Shown here: positions 61,260 to 64,000 of the stretch, one piece after another
How positions within the stretch are numbered: the stretch's first letter is position 1
Layout: each line of letters starts with the position of its first letter
NCBI GenBank assembly: GCA_913776245.1
Contig: CAJYLO010000010.1
Coordinates: 1-64,000 of the forward strand
Direction: 5' to 3'
From: an uncultured Chryseobacterium sp.
GTDB lineage: Bacteria > Bacteroidota > Bacteroidia > Flavobacteriales > Weeksellaceae
Length of the DNA stretch: 64,000 nt
The notes under the pieces: generated by a model
Seen by the model: only the letters and a program-made list of their open reading frames with translations
What the model was told of the DNA's origin: nothing
The model's database searches: none
Made by a program: the position numbers and the translations under genes

Positions 61260-63102
61260 TAAGAATAGGAATTACCTCATACTTCATCTTCATTTTGAAA
61301 AAATTGTCTTTTTCTTCTTCTGATATCTTTTTCCTGTCCGCAATGAAATAACTATGACCTAAAGCCACATCTTTCGAAGAAAAATCATTAGCAAGGAAAT
61401 CTGAATCTTCCGCATTTTCAAAATTGATTACCCCATCCTCTCCAACTTTAATAAATAATTTTGCAACTTCTACGAAGTCAGGAGTATTAAAAAATATATC
61501 TTCTGTATCTTCCAGTTTTTCTGGCAAAACCTCTACAAATGCAAACCTTCTTCTGATGGCGTAATCGATATGTCCTACACTTCTGTCTGCTGTGTTCATA
61601 GTACCGATGATGTAGAGATTTTCCGGTAAAATGATTTTTTGTTCACCATCTACTTCGTACATACTATCTAAGCCTTTTCCTCTGTACTCTAAAGCATAAA
61701 TTAACTCCCCTAAAACTGAAGAAAGATTAGCGCGGTTTATTTCATCAATTACAAGAATATATTTTTTTTCATTAATTTTAGTTTGATTTGCAGGAACACT
61801 TTTACCACTCAAAAACTCTCTAAACATCTTTAAAACTACTATATAATAAGTTGCATGTTGTCTTGCAGAACCCGATAAATTTTGATTTTTTACAATATCC
61901 TGTCTGGTAAGATTATTATCTAAATAAGCTTTTTTAATATCTTTAAAACTCATTCTATGTTCATATCCTTTCCAGTTTTCACCAATGTATAGAAAAGCAT
62001 CATCCATCAGGTCTACTAAATCTACATTATCTGATAATGGTATTTTGGTCTGCTCTAATGTTTCTGAAATTTTATCTGTAAATTGATTAAATTGATCTTC
62101 AATCCATTTTTCTAAGGAAAGTTCGCCAATGTCTTTTTTAGAATCTAAAAAATTATCTAATGCAACTTTAGCAAACTTGCCTATTGTTTTATTTATATTT
62201 TTATATTCAATTCTGTCTCCGTTTGATTCTGCTACAATACCTCTTACAAAATCTTCATAGGTATAGCTTGGATGAAATTGAATCAATTTAAATTGCTCAT
62301 TATTCTCTAACACATTAACAGCATTAGAAATATTTGTAAAAATATACTTTGCGACAGCAAGGACATAAGGATCATCCCCACCTGTGTTTTTCGGAGTTTC
62401 CCCACGTTGCAGTTGTAATAGTTTTTCCTGAATTTTATTGAATGATGCTGACCATTTTTTTGTCGCTCTTTCAGATGAAAGTTCAACGCTATTGTTCGTT
62501 ACTTTTTCTAACAGATAATAGTCTTGTGCTCCACTTGCATTAGGAATTGACAAACCTTTTTTCAAATAATTATGTAAATTAACATTTCCATTAGTTCCTA
62601 TCATCTTAAGAGCTATTTCCTTAGCCAATTTAGTTTTACCAGTTCCAGGAGGACCTTGTAAGATGATTTGTTTTTTATAGTTAAGGATTTCTATTTTATC
62701 TTCTATTTGTGCCATTGTTTCATTACGCATTATTAATTTATTAATAACATCTATTATCTCTTGCTTTTGTATTTTTCTAATTCCTGGTTGAAGTTGATAT
62801 ATGAATTGATCACTTTCATCAAACTTAAAAAATTCTGCATTAAACACTAATAGATTTTCATCCTTATGTGGTATCTCAAGTTTTTCAAAATCGTTTGCAT
62901 AGATTGGTAAATCAGCAATTGACATTGGTAAGGATTTTACTTTTGCAATTCCAAGTGCTGTAAAACCATCAGTTAAAAGAATAATATCATTAATATCATA
63001 TTTTTTATCCGTCCAACTAACTACAATTCTTTTTTGTAGAAGATAATCAAAAAATAGAGGTGCATCGGAATACCACCGACATCCTAGTTTCCAATAGTTC
63101 AT
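61183..63102 (-). CDS. mcrB: McrB-like AAA+ GTPase of a McrBC restriction system
   Basis: The 639-residue protein carries a Walker A GPPGTGKTKLAKE at 150-162, a Walker B LVIDEINRANLSSVLGE near residue 450 and a NTADRS motif, as in the GTP-dependent McrB family. The N-terminal 120 residues (MNYWKLGCRWYSDAPLFFDYL) form a domain of the EVE-like type, which binds modified bases and likely provides target recognition. With McrC it translocates and cuts DNA. It lies upstream of mcrC and downstream of the hsdS-like gene in transcription. Confidence 0.9.
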   Translation of the reverse strand: MNYWKLGCRWYSDAPLFFDYLLQKRIVVSWTDKKYDINDIILLTDGFTALGIAKVKSLPMSIADLPIYANDFEKLEIPHKDENLLVFNAEFFKFDESDQFIYQLQPGIRKIQKQEIIDVINKLIMRNETMAQIEDKIEILNYKKQIILQGPPGTGKTKLAKEIALKMIGTNGNVNLHNYLKKGLSIPNASGAQDYYLLEKVTNNSVELSSERATKKWSASFNKIQEKLLQLQRGETPKNTGGDDPYVLAVAKYIFTNISNAVNVLENNEQFKLIQFHPSYTYEDFVRGIVAESNGDRIEYKNINKTIGKFAKVALDNFLDSKKDIGELSLEKWIEDQFNQFTDKISETLEQTKIPLSDNVDLVDLMDDAFLYIGENWKGYEHRMSFKDIKKAYLDNNLTRQDIVKNQNLSGSARQHATYYIVVLKMFREFLSGKSVPANQTKINEKKYILVIDEINRANLSSVLGELIYALEYRGKGLDSMYEVDGEQKIILPENLYIIGTMNTADRSVGHIDYAIRRRFAFVEVLPEKLEDTEDIFFNTPDFVEVAKLFIKVGEDGVINFENAEDSDFLANDFSSKDVALGHSYFIADRKKISEEEKDNFFKMKMKYEVIPILNEYLRDGVFNESATAKIKDIEQRFA

Positions 63103-63138
63103 AGTTTTTAGTTTTAAATTAATATATTAGTTTTTATT

Positions 63139-64000
63139 TCATTTTCTCTTCGACCTTTTTATTTCATTCCCCCAACCATTAGGCACAATACCATTCTCAC
63201 GCATCCACTCCAAAGCCTTATCAAGTCTATCCTTATATTTTGCTTTACCCGGATCCCAGTTTAAGAAATCCTCTTTCAATAAATGGTCTGTAATAGCTTC
63301 ATTCCTTTTGATTCTATTATTCCAAACAGCATACAGGGTAGAGACAATTTCTGGTCTTTCATAGTTAGTGTTCTCAAATATTGCTATGAAATCATTGATC
63401 TTTTGTTTTTCTTCATTCGAAAAGTAACCATATTCTTTTACCGATTTGTTCTGATTTTCTCCACTGACTATTCTTTTCAAAGTTCCTTGCTGTTCAAAAG
63501 CAAACCATTTAGACTTTAAAACTTCATCCCAAAAAGTTTTAGTAAAACCTCCATCGTAAGGTCCGGCTGCCTGAACCGAATAATTCTGATTGAGATCTCT
63601 CTGCAGAACGTGGCACTCTATCAAGTGAAGTAATTTCTCAAACTTAGTTTTACCGAAAGACTTATCTTCTAATGACTGGTTGATAATATGTGTTGCCAAC
63701 ATCTTGCGCTGAACTTTTTTGTCTCTTGTGGATAAAGTGGGATAAGATAGACTTTCTTCCGCAACAATTCTTAAAATCTCATCTGGCTTTACATACTTTT
63801 TAGCAACATTTTTTTTAGGTTTCTTACCATTCTTCAACGCCAAAATCTCCTCCAGCAAATCTCTGGCATCGCCATCAGTCTCCAACTGCTCGCTCAGCTC
63901 GCCTTTGAAAGCTTTGTGCAAAATGGTTTGTGGCAAAGTTTCTATTTTGGCTTTTAGGTTTTTGTATTTTTCTTCTATGGCATCTGCTTTGGCGAACAGA
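63139..64000 (-). CDS. hsdS: HsdS-like specificity subunit C-terminus with long extra domain (5' end cut)
   Basis: The frame runs off the right window edge without a start. Read inward from the edge it begins LFAKADAIEEKYKNLKAKIE, the coiled coil that ends a type I restriction specificity subunit, then LPQTILHKAFKGELSEQLET and DARDLLEEI, the usual HsdS C-terminus. Instead of stopping, it continues about 210 residues, including KFEKLLHLIECHVLQRDLNQ, SVQAAGPYDGGF, PEIVSTLYAVWNNR and a tail rich in Lys/Arg. I do not recognise this extension with confidence. The HsdS assignment is firm for the first part only. Confidence 0.78.
   Translation of the reverse strand, partial: LFAKADAIEEKYKNLKAKIETLPQTILHKAFKGELSEQLETDGDARDLLEEILALKNGKKPKKNVAKKYVKPDEILRIVAEESLSYPTLSTRDKKVQRKMLATHIINQSLEDKSFGKTKFEKLLHLIECHVLQRDLNQNYSVQAAGPYDGGFTKTFWDEVLKSKWFAFEQQGTLKRIVSGENQNKSVKEYGYFSNEEKQKINDFIAIFENTNYERPEIVSTLYAVWNNRIKRNEAITDHLLKEDFLNWDPGKAKYKDRLDKALEWMRENGIVPNGWGNEIKRSKRK

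Overview
The window looks like a chromosomal segment of a flavobacterium, most like Chryseobacterium and related Weeksellaceae. It is AT-rich. It carries two proteins with type IX secretion C-terminal tails, a DUF5686 protein, a fused CcoNO oxidase with a one-heme CcoP, and promoters of the Bacteroidota TAnnTTTG type, several of them only a few bases from the start codon. The genus is an inference from gene content. The outermost gene at each end is cut by the window edge.

Layout. 1-1.9 kb: DUF763 protein (partial), ArsC/Spx-like protein, acyl-CoA thioesterase. 1.95-9.9 kb: a complete trp operon, trpE-G-D-C-F-B-A, preceded by a short leader peptide with three consecutive Trp codons and a foldable attenuator. 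The operon carries two small repeat-flanked elements, a decayed GIY-YIG nuclease element between trpD and trpC and a Y1 transposase (RAYT-like) unit between trpF and trpB. It also has heptanucleotide arrays inside trpF and trpA. 9.9-12.2 kb: lipoprotein, secreted protein, YvlD-like membrane protein, and an exported peptide-deformylase-like protein lacking the usual metal-binding Cys. 12.2-20.9 kb: heavy-metal RND efflux genes (CzcA-, CzcB- and CzcC-like) with a histidine kinase and response regulator, separated by palindromic repeats.

21-29 kb: lipB, dGTPase, Fpg/Nei glycosylase, T9SS cargo protein, DUF2461 protein, secreted esterase, OmpA-family porin, NTF2-like secreted protein. 29-37 kb: gcvP, then a compact leftward operon pdxJ - small partner - AbiEii-like nucleotidyltransferase - alpha/beta hydrolase - small membrane protein - NAD-dependent epimerase, then a MscS channel. 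37-46 kb: DUF456, lipoprotein, ung, two lactonase-family proteins flanking a DUF5686 protein, rsmA, idi and an NAD(P)-binding protein. 46-50.5 kb: galE, small membrane protein, DegT aminotransferase and a secreted subtilase. 50.6-54.4 kb: an XRE regulator divergent from ccoNO-ccoP, then tRNA-Arg(TCG). 54.5-59.5 kb: outer-membrane barrel and a 989-residue TPR protein. 59.8-64 kb: the edge of a defence island, McrC and McrB followed upstream by an HsdS-like C-terminus with a long extra domain.

The most interesting signals are the trp leader attenuator, the two repeat-flanked elements in the trp operon, the frame-breaking heptamer arrays in trpF and trpA, the toxin-antitoxin-like pair within the pdxJ operon, the Cys-to-Asp deformylase-like protein, and the HsdS extension next to McrBC. 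Several families of dispersed palindromic repeats also recur between genes.
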